Below, in pieces: positions 1 through 10,429 of a stretch of DNA of 64,000 bases; positions within the stretch are counted from its first letter, which is position 1; every line of letters begins with the position of its first letter. The notes beneath the pieces were generated by a model. It made no database searches and was not told the origin of the DNA. It saw nothing but the letters and a program-made list of their open reading frames with translations. Made by a program: the position numbers and the translations under genes. The DNA comes from Arctopsyche grandis (taxonomy: Eukaryota > Arthropoda > Insecta > Trichoptera > Hydropsychidae). The stretch covers positions 16,968,001 through 17,032,000 of the forward strand of contig NC_135365.1 in assembly GCF_051622035.1 (NCBI RefSeq), given 5' to 3'.

Positions 1-236
1 CATTCACAACCATTCACTATCCACTGCTGGATGAAGGCTTTTCCAACACGCTTCCGATCGTCTTTATTTGAGCCACTGTCATCCATATCATCCCACATTT
101 TTTTCTAATTTCGTTCACTAACCACCCCTGTGGCCTTCCTTGTACCTTTTAACATTCTCTAGGGTACTATTCGATCACTTCTTTCTTTTCGTCCATTCTT
201 CGAGCTACTTGACCCGCCCATTGTATATTCTGATAC
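1..236 (-). mobile_element. RTE-like LINE, 3' end fragment
   Basis: The minus strand reads as the damaged C-terminal end of an RTE-type LINE: pieces resembling WAG-VARRMD, then YPRE, then GRPQGW, ending in the phrase for 'AFIQQW' (+ strand CCACTGCTGGATGAAGG). Stops and frame changes break it, so it is a dead 5'-truncated copy that begins outside the window. The same 3' end recurs at 1740-2600, 11950-12100, 46390-46575, 49265-49425, 60890-61270 and 63246-63715. The family call rests on remembered RTE C-terminal motifs, not on a search. Confidence 0.65.
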
Positions 237-813
237 GTGATATATTATTATCATTAATATTTTGTTGTAAATTCTTAAAAGAACAATTGTGAAGAAATTA
301 CATAATAATTAAATAAATTGAAGATTTAGAAGACTCCTTATACACCTATTTCGTATATGAGAGGTTCAGCTCTCGCGAGAACCGCAGAAGTGCTAGGATG
401 GATGTAAATTGGTAATATTGTACAATATCGCGTACAATGGATGCCTAATGTAGGCGATAAATTTAATCCGCGTGCCTAACTCGAATAGCGTTTGCTTCCA
501 TTTACTTTCATTAAACTAAGAGCTCCCTTCAGAGGTAGGCAGGGATAGTCAACCGCTCAGGTGACAGTTCGGGCCTAAACGGAAGCTGACTCCTCTGTCG
601 AATCTCGATCGCAAAACCGAACGAACACCATTCCCATATGAACTTACGAGTATCTTATGTAAAACAGTACACACACACGTATGTAGATTCAAGTGACCTA
701 AATTCGAAATAGCAATTCAGTTTCAAAGTATTAACTTTATACAATTTAAACCGAGCGGTCATATTTGCAACACTTCGCTACAAGTTCGGAACAGCTAAGC
801 AAGTTTGTTAATC
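237..813. other. Intergenic, no gene seen
   Basis: Mostly A+T-rich DNA with a GC-richer middle part around 360-640. No open frame with coding character, RNA gene or repeat was recognised. Confidence 0.5.
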
Positions 814-836
814 GATGACGTTTTGCAAGTGTCATC
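814..836 (+). promoter_or_regulatory. Upstream dyad of tRNA-Pro copy 1
   Basis: GATGAC (814-819) and its inverse GTCATC (831-836) form a dyad 57-79 bp before the tRNA. The same dyad sits 56-78 bp before copy 4 (50976-50998), and partial forms lie at about the same distance before copies 2 and 3. It is probably an external Pol III promoter element or a site for a bound factor; function is inferred from conservation of spacing. Confidence 0.5.
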
Positions 837-892
837 ACTTTACTGGTAGCAATGTTTGTACATTTGTTATTAACAATTTTACATGCATGTGC

Positions 893-964
893 GGCTCAAT
901 GGTCTAGGGGTATGATTCTCGCTTTGGGTGCGAGAGGTCCCGGGTTCAAATCCCGGTTGAGCCC
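893..964 (+). tRNA. tRNA-Pro (UGG), copy 1
   Basis: A 72-nt cloverleaf: acceptor GGCTCAA pairs with TTGAGCC, anticodon stem CTCGC/GCGAG, loop TTTGGGT with anticodon TGG, and T arm CCGGG-TTCAAAT-CCCGG. Internal A and B boxes are present and CCA is not encoded, as in eukaryotes. A run of nine T (966-974) follows. The body is shared by copies at 22725, 40200 and 50849 (all minus). It reads proline codons CCN/CCA in cytosolic translation. Confidence 0.97.
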
Positions 965-965
965 A

Positions 966-974
966 TTTTTTTTT
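966..974 (+). terminator. Pol III T-run after tRNA-Pro copy 1
   Basis: Nine T begin two bases after the discriminator base, which is the normal RNA polymerase III stop signal. Confidence 0.85.
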
Positions 975-1739
975 GCGCATGCGTTTTTTTGCGTAGTCCT
1001 TCGCGAAGATCGAATTTACTTCGAGTTCATGGCTCGACTTCAAATTCGATAAATTTTAAAGTAATAAACGTCGGATAATAATGCGAATCGATATACTGAC
1101 TGGGTAGGTGAAATTTCAATTTGCATAATCCGGTTATTTGAAAATTAACGGCCAAAAATAAAATACGGTCCAAGGACTGCGTCTATCCTATTTCAATTAA
1201 GGAAGATAGTTAAATTTAAAATTAATCTGATTTTATTTCTAATTTGTTTTTGTAATTTCTATGGTTCTTATGGTTTTGTAATATTTGTTATTTTTTCGGA
1301 AAAAATATTTACTTAAAACAGTCAAAAAGAACAATTTGGAAGCGATTATTGAATCCTCGATCCAGCCAATTTTTAATATTTAAATTTGAAACGCACTGAT
1401 GGTGGAATATTCGTTTGTATTTAAACGAAGAATTTACACGCATTATAATAGGATTTTTTCTGTCAAAAAAACCACGAGAGTTGGATTGTTATCATAACAA
1501 AAAATATATTTTAAATCGTTGTGACTATTGAATTATTAATTTACTTTGTGAATGTCATTGGAATTAAAAATTATTTAATTTATTATGGCTATTTAAATTT
1601 AACACAAAACTTTGAACTGACTAAGCCATCAGGGCAAAAACAAATTGTCATCTTTAATGTAAAATTAGTCAATATTTCTGTATTCAACTACATATGTATG
1701 TGCATAAGTATAGAAAACGGAATATGTGGGTGATAAGTA
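975..1739. other. Intergenic, A+T-rich
   Basis: No gene or repeat recognised. The open frames here are short and have A+T-driven composition. Confidence 0.5.
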
Positions 1740-2600
1740 TGACAAAGGTGGTTGATATTAATGTATGGGTGACTTAACTAGGACAAAATAAGTGTTCAAA
1801 TAGTATCCGAGAGAATGCTAAAAGGTTCATGGAAGGAGTTCATAAGAGAGATGAAATCAGAAAATTGTGTGAGATGAGACGAGTAAATATACTAAAATGG
1901 CAATCGGCAGATGACGAAACTAGGACAAAATAAGTGTTCAAACAGTATCCGAGAACGTTAAAGAGTGCAATGAAGGCCACATGGGTGATAGGTGGATGAA
2001 ATAAGAAGATTGTGTAAGATGAGGAGAGTTAAGAATATAAAATGGCAATGGGCGAAAAGACACTCGAGAGAATGTAATATGGTGCAAGGAAAGAAATAGG
2101 GTAGATGGTGGAGAAAATTGTGTGAGATGAAATGAGTAAAGAGATCAAAATCGCAATGAGCGGGTGACGCAACTAAGACAAAATAATCTTGAATGACACC
2201 CGAGAGAATTTAAAAGGGTGCAAGGAAGGACATTTGGAAGATTGGCGGATGAAATCAAAAAATTGTATGAGATGAGATGAGTAGAGATCAAAATTACAGG
2301 GGGCAAGGAAGGCCACGGGGGCGATGGGTGGATTAAATTTGAAAATGTTGTGAGATGAGATGAGTAAAAAGATTAAAAAGACAAGCGGCAGGTGCAGAAA
2401 CAGAACAAAATAAATGTTCAAGTGGTACCCGAGAGAACGTTAAAGGTGCAAGGAAGGCCAGGGAGGTGACGGGTGGATGAAATCTGAAAATTTTATAAGA
2501 TGAGATGAGTAAAGAAATTAAAATGGCAATGGGTGGGTGACGTATGTAACTCGAAAGAAGCGTATTCGGGAAGCCTTCATCCAGCAGTGGATAGTTATTG
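1740..2600 (+). repeat. Degenerate tandem array derived from RTE-like LINE 3' end
   Basis: The sequence repeats, about every 115-140 bp, a block with 'CCGAGAGAATGTTAAAAGG', 'GCAAGGAAGGCCACGGGGG', 'TGGATGAAATCAGAAAATTG' and 'GAGATGAGATGAGTAAAGA'. Block starts marked by CCGAGA or CTCGAGA lie near 1807, 1948, 2063, 2199 and 2428. The array ends at 2570-2600 with the normal LINE terminus (CTTCATCCAGCAGTGGATAG). So the C-terminal region of an RTE-like copy appears to have been tandemly multiplied and then decayed. Confidence 0.65.
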
Positions 2601-2922
2601 GCTGTATTATTGATATTATAACGACACTTACAGATTTCAATGGCGACATGCTTTCTTATCGCATCTACCGTTAATAAGTGCGTAGTTTGACATTAAAAAA
2701 ATGGGTAATATATTAACAGCAGATTTAGAATAACATAATTGCAATCAACCATATATGAACATTGTCGTTTCTGTTTTTGTTTGTTGGGCAAAAACTTAGA
2801 GTTTGCTCGGATTAAATTTTCCGTTGAGATATTCCTCGTGACGCTTTCGATGTGTATGTGTGTAATTTGCATGAGTTTATATACTCGGTAATAACACCGT
2901 TGAAACACTGTTGGTGAGATAA
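2601..2922. other. Intergenic, A+T-rich
   Basis: No feature recognised. If the minus-strand coding-like segment at 2923-3045 is real, this would be its 3' untranslated side; no AATAAA was noticed on that strand. Confidence 0.4.
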
Positions 2923-3045
2923 CTAAACGGTGCGGAAGTTTGCCAGGATGTCACGGATGTAGGGGATGTCAGGACGGTACAGCTTACGCACATCCAAAAT
3001 GAAAGTGTCCTTCCACAACTTGAAATTTATCACCATACATTTGCT
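2923..3045 (-). CDS. Candidate C-terminal coding piece, product unknown
   Basis: On the minus strand a short open frame ends at TAG (2923-2925) and stays open back to a stop at 3067-3069. Its last ~31 codons look truly coding: third positions are largely C or G (AAG, GAC, TTC, GTG, CTG, TAC, ATC, CCC, CGC, ACC) inside very A+T-rich flanks. The peptide has a mixed charged/aromatic pattern (KLWKDTFILDVRKLYRPD, then IPYIRDILANFRTV) with no low complexity. A pyrimidine-rich stretch ending in AG near 3046, or TTTCAAG near 3018, could be a splice acceptor, making this a last exon. I do not recognise the family. It could also be a retrocopy scrap; no upstream exon was found. Confidence 0.4.
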   Translation of the reverse strand, partial: SKCMVINFKLWKDTFILDVRKLYRPDIPYIRDILANFRTV

Positions 3046-3487
3046 TAAACAGAACAGACAACGCGCTCAAATGCGATCTTAGACCTTGTGTAAACACACA
3101 CATACACACACACCTCAGACATTAAGCCTCAAAGCCTTCATTTCTCAATATAATCAACGCCATGCCCGACGTATAAAACTACTGACTCCGTTTTCAGTAT
3201 CTATGTATAAAGTCTCAAGATGGCCGCAGGGGTTGTCAAGTCGTCGTCAAAAATACATACGTCGATTTAGTTTCAGAACTCTTTACAATATACGAGTTTG
3301 TATATATCCATATATGCGAATAGATTAGGTACATACATCACATGTAATAATTATACGGTTAATTCATGCATTTATAGAATTACGATCAATACAAGCATTT
3401 ATATTATACAATACGAATTTAAACGAACATCATCCACAAAGACATATATGGAGAAATTTTTGCAGCATTTTATTCTCTTATACTCAA
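3046..3487. other. Intergenic, A+T-rich with CA repeats
   Basis: Holds a short (CA)n-like run near 3095-3112 and otherwise nothing recognised. Confidence 0.4.
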
Positions 3488-3715
3488 GACGTTGAATAGC
3501 TTGAGATTTGCAAGAGAGTTAGGAGAAGAGATGCCAATTTTACAGGAACCGTTTCAATGAAAATCAGAAAAATTGGCAAACTCTGGTAGGCAACGAGTGA
3601 CCTGAAGTTACAAACCAAGGTCTGGCCAGTAGCCACCAGTGGTACTCGACCCCGTGACCACTCTGCTCGAAAGCATAATATGCTAAGCATTAGTCCACGC
3701 TGCTGTTTTTTAACC
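3488..3715 (-). mobile_element. tRNA-derived SINE copy
   Basis: Minus strand starts with the CAGCAGCGTGGACTAATGC head, has a box-B-like GGGGTCGAGTACC, then the family body 'GGCCAGACCTTGG...TTTGCCAATTTTTCTGATTT...GAAACGGTTCC'. It matches copies at 15654, 46625 and 54921 but lacks the 3' part. Confidence 0.65.
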
Positions 3716-4463
3716 AGGAGCATAACAATGAATTCTCTAGGATTATAATTTAAGCTGGGACTATGATATTATGTACATTATAGTACCTTTTATATTTATT
3801 TATAATATTTTAGTACTTTATATATGTACATTTTTATATTTATTTTTTATTTATTGTTTTAATATTTTTTTGTACAAACTTAAATAATATAAACCTTCTT
3901 TTAAAAACTTTTTTTTACTACAGTTTTGTACCTCTATGTTACACTAACCTATGTAGTTAGAGCATGTAAGGTGTCTACACCAAAACCACCTTCACGACTG
4001 GGCGGGTTCCAATCATGTTTCGATTGAATCTTATTCCTGAAGTTGGAAACCTTCTCGCTGATCCACATAATTTTTGGTATTCTTAAGGAGTCTCTACAGA
4101 AGGATGTGAGAGTGAATTTCCATCATTGAAAAATATCTAATTTGATGTATCTAATATGATAAACTTTTAAGAATTTCGTTTCGAATTTACTGATGTCAAT
4201 AGATAGATGCCCATCGAGTCATCACTTTTACATCTGCGTGTAACGAGCGAGTTAAGCCAACCCCTGCCTATCTGTAATACGGAGTTCTGATATCAACGAT
4301 ATAAGCGTACGGATCATAATGAGTCGTTTATGTCAGGAACACATTTGAAATTGTATTCAATGTTATTATGTAAATTCGCAATTATAACAAGTAAATCGGT
4401 TTGGCGGTTAAGACGACGGCAGTGTAGGAGGTGTTGACAGACCTCAATGGTTTCATGGATTAA
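3716..4463. other. Intergenic, A+T-rich
   Basis: Very A+T-rich to 3950, then mixed sequence. No gene or recognised repeat. Confidence 0.4.
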
Positions 4464-4490
4464 CCACCACCACCACCACCACCACCACCA
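4464..4490 (+). repeat. (CCA)9 microsatellite
   Basis: Nine perfect CCA units, directly visible. Confidence 0.95.
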
Positions 4491-5328
4491 TCAACACCAT
4501 CCCCCAGCTGGATTTACCCAAAACGCCTACCCATTCGCGGATGCTGAATGTTTATTTATTCAGAGGAATAACGGGCGTCTTAGCCGTGATCGCGCGCGGA
4601 TTAGAAGAGTGCACTCAGAAACTTAATTAAGTCTCTCAATCTGCTTGATTAAAATTTTATGGCCAATGAGTGCTAACGAGATGATCTTCCGAAACTTCCC
4701 ATTACAACAATGCGCCGCGAAAATTCTCACCCACACACTCGCCGTGAAAACGAGCACGGTTGGAATTTTCCGCGATGGGAAAATGGCGTTTCCCATCGGG
4801 TGGGAGGGAAGGGGGGAATTGATGGAGCCCTTTATTAATTTGACGACATACGAGGTTTAATCAGCTTGTTTATCGAACAATTTCATTCAATAAAGAGACC
4901 CGTGTATATTTAGTACGCATGTATACATACATACATCTAATAATTTAATAATTAATAAGCCCTACGTACGTACATAAATATTTACGTACATGCACACACA
5001 TATGCGTAAATAATATATTCGTTGAAAATTACTGCCGTCAAAATAGTGAAAATCACCGTCAATAAATTAAATCTTTGAAATTAAAATTTCATAATAATAT
5101 TTTTTTCAGAAACTAAGCAATACATTTTAAAACCGAAATGTATTCTTTTTATTATGTTTTGTTTCGAAATTTATTTATTTTAATATACAAGTATACCACA
5201 GTGTCTTTACAGGTCACCCCAATATGACACTGTGGCCAGACAATAGAACAAATTTTGAATATACGACAAATAATTGAGAAATGTCGAGAATTCAAGGTAA
5301 TGCTTTCTTCAAGGTAATCCCCGTAATG
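4491..5328. other. Intergenic; GC-richer block 4560-4860
   Basis: The 4560-4860 stretch is GC-richer and shows no repeat match inside the window, so it may be single-copy sequence. The 71-codon open frame in it has no coding signs. The rest is A+T-rich. Confidence 0.4.
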
Positions 5329-5450
5329 CTTTCCTTCATAGATTACACAAAAGCTTTTGATAGTGTCAATTGGAACTGCCTATGAAAGGTCCTAGAAGAG
5401 ATGGGTGTTCCAAAACACTTTATAATACTAATTCATAATGTATCATAATC
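5329..5450 (+). pseudogene. LINE reverse transcriptase fragment
   Basis: Translation gives FIDYTKAFDSVNWNCL, a stop, then KVLEEMGVPKHFI. The block D-x-x-KAFDSV is RT motif A of non-LTR retrotransposons, carrying the first catalytic aspartate. It is a small isolated remnant with a stop after the motif; neither finger nor YADD region was found next to it. Confidence 0.75.
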
Positions 5451-5887
5451 TTATGTACATATATAATAGCACTATTCTATGTGTCTGTGTATTTATTTGT
5501 GTACGATAACACTCGCTGTACTATAATAGTCGTTTCTATTCGACATATGTTCGTCAAAGCTAAAACACTGCCAACAAAACGTACGAATATAATAATAGAT
5601 CAAGAAAAATTTTCCATATATACTGTTTGCTACCAATTTTTACTCCGGGCGATAGTCTCGGAGCATTTAGCACCATACATATATTGAAAATGTATTTAAT
5701 TAATTATTGGTGTTTTATATTATTAACATGTAGGACGGTAGGTATTTTTTTAATTATAATACACCCAATTAAATTTTCATTGAGTTTATCACCATATTAC
5801 AGGTTAGAAATTGCTTACGTCACGCCATATAATAAAAAAAACATAACGGCAATTTGATTTATTGCGGTTTTGAACCATTTTTTTTCA
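5451..5887. other. Intergenic, A+T-rich
   Basis: Nothing recognised. Confidence 0.4.
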
Positions 5888-6104
5888 TCTAATATATAAT
5901 TTCGAAAGAGATTTTGTATGTAAGTATGTATATATGTAAGTATCTTTGGTTGGGAACTTCGTAAACAAGTCAAAATTTCTCTGACGACAATTTTTTTGAT
6001 TCAAATAAATTTAATAAAAAAACAAATGAATATTTACTATTAGATTCGCCATGTTTAAGCTGTTTATATTACAAATACTGAGCGAAGCCGGGTAAAACAA
6101 CTAG
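5888..6104 (+). mobile_element. Helitron-like non-autonomous element, copy 1
   Basis: Begins TCTAATATATAATTTCGAAA after an A and ends ...GCCGGGTAAAACAACTAG before a T. This fits the Helitron pattern (5'-TC, CTRR-3', insertion between A and T). A second copy at 37632-37853 (minus) has the same two ends in the same A/T context, and a 5' end occurs near 52072. No protein is encoded. A clear 3' hairpin was not seen, so the class is tentative. Confidence 0.5.
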
Positions 6105-6640
6105 TGTTATATAATTGATCGTAAATATTAAACTAATTATAACACAGAACCGACACATTTATTTTAATTATTTTTTATTTAATAACTTAATATGCCATAA
6201 CCCAAGCGATGATATTTCATCGGGCACAACACTCGTATATATGTACATAATACGGCATCAGTAAAAATTTCGGAAAAATTTTAAGTCCAAAAAGGCGTCT
6301 GATAGGGGTGGGTGCTTTCGGATTGATACATGATTTAAAATAAAGTTACAATATGAATAGTAATAATTAATTGGAATCGGAACTGAATCAGAAATCGGGA
6401 ATCGGTTGTGCCAATTAAATTATTCAATAAAAAATAATAATACAATTATAAAACCCGAAGTCAAAGTCGGAATCGGGATTGGATAATATGAAAAATATTT
6501 TTACGTCACGTGACGTAAACAAAAATGTATGTTTAATTTACAAAACCCAATACCCACAATTATGTATAAACAAACCCCGGTCATTGACCTTGCAATCTTG
6601 ATTATTATAAATTACATATTTATTAAATTTAGAACGTTTC
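6105..6640. other. Intergenic; degenerate GGAATCGG repeats
   Basis: Around 6360-6485 are loose repeats of GGAATCGGAACTGAA/GAATCGGGA, the same motif as at 42835-42985 and 52170-52285. Otherwise A+T-rich. Confidence 0.4.
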
Positions 6641-6715
6641 CTTTGTCGGCCGTCGTGGTGTACTGGTTTAAAGCCCAGTCATGCAACCGAGCAGTCCGGG
6701 CTCGGCCCCGCGATC
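6641..6715 (+). repeat. tRNA-like SINE head
   Basis: GTGGTGTACTGGTTTAAAGC resembles an A box and GGGCTCGGCCCCGCGA a B box. There is no full cloverleaf. It is probably the head of a different tRNA-derived SINE; low confidence. Confidence 0.3.
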
Positions 6716-7686
6716 TGGAATTAATTTTATTTTTCAACAAATATCGTTAGAATATAAATTAATTTCAATTAAAAATATAAATATTTAATTGTTTAATATG
6801 AAAACAAAAAAATGGTTCGAAACCTCGCTAAATCAAATTATTATAATTACGTATTTTTATATGGCGAGAACGAAAAATTAAATTAATGAATAAAAAAAAC
6901 GGCCATTTGAATATTCTACGATGGTTTCATCGCTAACTCTCTGAACTCAGGTATACCTATAAGAGGATATTTGTATTCGCTTGAGGCTTCGGGGGTTCAA
7001 TTCGGAATGAGAATTTATACAAAATTTATGCTTTTTATCGATTCATTAATTATGTTCGGCTAGCGTTAGGACACACACAGGTTACTGTCTTTATATATAT
7101 ATAATTAGGTATCTATCATATTTGAACTACATTTAGTCACCATACACACGCATGCCCTCAACCTATCGACCTGTTCACGATCTCGAAGCATTAAGAACGT
7201 GTGCTCCATATGTTGGCACAGCGCTAATTAATCAACAGACGAACCGTTTGATACCTGAGAGTGTTTACGAGGTAAGGCAATCACAGGTGGACGCTCACAC
7301 AAGCGTCGCGACGCTTCCAAACAGGTCGAGCAATCACACGTGTTTGCTCGCGGTATTGCCGCTCGCCTCATTCGCACACTTGCTCGGTTTGATTGTTTGC
7401 ACAAATGTTTGGCGTACTTCAATCGACTTGACTCGACGGAGGATTAAGCGCCGTATCGATACAGTGTACATATTATATAGTGTTGTGTGTTAGAATCATT
7501 AAATTGATTCGATTATCGCAATTCGAGACATGTCTGTATGTACATATACTGTGTCTCAGTTCTATAAGATCCAATATCATATTAAATTCAATGTAGTTTT
7601 CGAATTGTTTAATTGACATCAATCAATACATCAAGCGGTCAAGTAAAAGCGAAATCGAAAGTCAATTTGATTTTTTTATAATTGTA
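6716..7686. other. Intergenic; GC-richer block 7140-7460
   Basis: Mostly A+T-rich. The GC-richer 7140-7460 stretch has overlapping open frames on both strands, neither with recognisable domains. No repeat match seen. Confidence 0.4.
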
Positions 7687-8095
7687 CTAGTTGAACCCGG
7701 TATGCGTTGCTATGCCACAATGACGCATGCAATTCCCGTTCCCGTTCTCGTTCCCGTTCCACAGACATTCAATTTTATATATAGGTATAGATATATTTGC
7801 TGACGTGGGCCATTCGCTGTGTGTTTGTCGTACAGCCCTGAATGGTCAGTACATTCGAGTGCGAGGTAGGCGTGGCGCGATTATTCTCACACTTGCGGTG
7901 TGATGCGTTGAAGACGGGATAGCTTTACTTTCACGTCAGTAAAATCGTAATTACGAATATTAATATTAAGAGGTTTTTTTTTTCACAGTAAGCTTCCCGG
8001 ACATGCGTACAACAAATCCTGAAAGTTCCACCGTAATCGGTTCAGGCCTTTAGGAGCCTATTCGAGACACACACATAGACTTCAATTTTTTATAT
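7687..8095 (-). mobile_element. Dispersed repeat E with CTAG end, copy 1
   Basis: The plus strand starts CTAGTTGAACCCGGTATGCG, has CCCGTTCCCGTT repeats, and ends in 'AAGCTTCCCGGACATGCGTA...CAAATCCTGAAAGTTCC...AGGAGCCTATTCGAGACA'. The same element occurs in the opposite orientation at 48901-49249. Read on the minus strand it ends CTAG followed by T in the other copy, so a Helitron-like class is possible. An RTE-linked SINE is the alternative. Confidence 0.5.
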
Positions 8096-8255
8096 ACATA
8101 TAAATATATAGATAAAAATAAATAAAATATGCTTACATGCAAACTATCTTAGAAAGTTAAATTCAATCTCTTACCTTTTCTGCACTGCAATTGCAACTGC
8201 ACGCTCTTTCACTGCAATCTAAAAATGTAAAACTAATATTAAAAAATAATAATAT
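8096..8255. other. Intergenic, A+T-rich
   Basis: Nothing recognised. Confidence 0.4.
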
Positions 8256-8633
8256 TGTAGCACATGCTAAAAGGAGCCGCTGTTATAATTAGTTTTCGAG
8301 GATTATCTCCAGGCTTAAATGCTGTCGGCTAACAATAAAGACCCCCGAATGAACTGATCGGTAACAGCATTCGATCGCTTCCCGCTAGAGTTCTCAGAAC
8401 TGACAGCGTGAGACCGTAGGACTTCATATCTGGTACGTGACTATAACAATAGGTAAACAAACGCGTCAAGGAAGATGCAGTGAGCGACCTGCCTTTCTTA
8501 AGCAGGTACTTATGCCATATGAAGGCATTCTGGACGGAGCACTGGTTTTGCGTGGATCTCCTTAATCACCCAATAAATGCTGTGAAGCGACTTTGGCCTT
8601 TTATTTGGATCCTCCACTCACCCCTACGCAACA
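8256..8633 (+). mobile_element. Solo LTR, family S, copy 1
   Basis: A 378-bp unit starts TGTAGCAC, ends TACGCAACA, and is flanked on both sides by ATAT (8252-8255 and 8634-8637). It contains AATAAATGCTGTGAAGCG followed by GGATCCTCCAC, an LTR-like poly(A) signal region. Related units lie at 24182-24696 and 61550-61936, each with its own 4-bp duplication. No internal retroelement sequence adjoins it, so it is a solo LTR left by LTR-LTR recombination, probably Ty3/gypsy given the 4-bp duplication. Confidence 0.75.
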
Positions 8634-8675
8634 ATATTAAATAAAATTACACAGAAATATATACCTAGGTATGTA

Positions 8676-9195
8676 TGTTACTAAAGTGTATCTTCCAGTT
8701 GTAATATATTTTGACTAGTCGTTATATCTTCCATCTAACCTGGTATCAACTACCGTTATAGTTGAAATGTATTTTCAGTTGTAATATATTCCGTCTGACC
8801 CACATAAGTTGATTCTAATGGCGAATTACATTCCAACTGAAAATACATCTCAACTAAAAGTTGGTACCAGGTTAGATGGAGAGGTTAGGTTTTCGTCATT
8901 TGACTAGTAAATTGAGTTGGAAAGTCATATATTTGTTTTAAATGCATTCTTAGAGTTATCGTTATATGATAACTAGCAAATATGAATGCATAATTGAATT
9001 CTAAAGCATTAATAAAATCACGAGAGCTGTAAAAACTCGACTGTTATATGTAATATAACAGGTGCATATTGTTGAAAGTGTATTTGCGCTTGTAGAGATA
9101 TAATTTACTATTTGAATTGTATTTGAATATGAATGACCTAAAACGCCGTTTGGAATACATTATATTACAACTGAAAATACACTTCAACTGTAACA
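8676..9195. mobile_element. Inverted-repeat element B, copy 1
   Basis: Ends are inverted: left TGTTACTAAAGTGTATC, right ...ATACACTTCAACTGTAACA. Inside, CAGTTGTAATATATT and its inverse recur, and the first ~220 bp are partly palindromic around ACCTGGTATC/GGTACCAGGT. A second copy with the same ends lies at 42987-43474. No protein is encoded. A target duplication could not be defined. Confidence 0.6.
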
Positions 9196-9995
9196 TACAT
9201 AAAACAACGTAAAAATTTACCTGCTGTATGTGGTCTCCATGGCAATAGTTTAAGCGCCTTTTTGAATCATCTTCTTCAATGTATTTATAAAGATTGCACA
9301 TAATTTAACAAAAACTGATATGATATTATATAATAATATATAATATTTCCAAATATTATATATTATATAATATTTCCAAATAAAGAACTTTTATTAAACA
9401 ATTCAGTAGAAAAAAATTCAAATTGAAAATATAATCATATAAAGAAAAAAATCCAAATATATATGTTGTAAATACTATACCAGAAAAAATATGATTAATG
9501 GGATTGTTGACGCTGGCCCAAATTTAGCAAAATTTCCAAATATTCGGAGTCGGGATTATACAATAAAAGAAAGAATCGTAAAATTTGGTCAAGATTTTCA
9601 TCACTCAAGAAATTTCGTACATCTGATTTTACAATGTTCAAATCAGAACATGCAGATTCAGCCAAAACAAGACATCAATTTTGTATCGAATTTCTCAAGA
9701 TTGGGTATTTATCTATATATAATATCGTACATCCATCAGAACGAATACTTCAAATGTGTTTCAGATATTTTTATTGACCTATAGGGACTTACTAGTCCCC
9801 TAAAATTGAACAGTTTAATTATAATAAATTCAAATCATTATCTCGGATTAACGAAGCTCTGAAACTGGAATTGGTCTACCTGATGTAGTGGTAGTGGTAG
9901 TGGATTGTCATGGTATGGTTCACCGTGTCGTTTGCTTGCACGGTCTTACCGTCTCAATTCTGTTCCATTCGCGGTATAGGTGAATTGCTTACAAT
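9196..9995. other. Intergenic, A+T-rich
   Basis: A short inverted/direct A+T repeat (ATTATATAATATTTCCAAATA twice) lies at 9330-9382. A 97-codon open frame at 9491-9784 is A+T-driven and not recognised. Confidence 0.4.
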
Positions 9996-10370
9996 GCAAA
10001 CCCCGTTGACCACACTTGACTCCAAATTCGATTCACTCACCGAGTATTCAATCGAATATTATTGTTTGTTGTATTGGGATAATAATTTGAACCTTTTGAA
10101 TCCGGTTGGCAGCACCTGACTCTATGTCCGATTCAATCACGGAGTATTTAACTAAGCATAATAATTTTTTGTAATCGGAAAGTAATTTAAACAATTATAT
10201 TCTGATTAATGACACCTGACTCGATATCCAATACAATCACGGAGCATTTAATCTAACATTATTATTATATTCGGAAATTAATTAATAAAATTTAAACCTG
10301 GTTGACCACACCTGACTCCTAATTCGATTCATTCGCCGATTATTCAATCGAGTATCGAGTCAAATTGACT
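9996..10370 (+). repeat. Degenerate ~99-bp tandem repeat, about 3.7 units
   Basis: Units start near 10000, 10100, 10201 and 10299. Each has 'GTTGACCACACCTGACTC', 'AATTCGATTCATTCACCGAG', 'TATTTAATC' and an A+T tail. The units differ enough that the array is old. It lies directly next to the 16-bp-period array at 10430-10610. Confidence 0.65.
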
Positions 10371-10429
10371 CGATATCCTTTACACTTTATCTATGTATGT
10401 TTTATATTTGGTTTTCGGACTTTTTGTGG

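Noticed and set aside
852-1052. Short frame over tRNA-Pro copy 1
   Set aside because: The sequence is a tRNA gene; similar frames arise at the other copies.
9996-10370. Possible CRISPR array
   Set aside because: Units are ~99 bp, degenerate, without constant repeat and unique spacers, and the DNA is eukaryotic.
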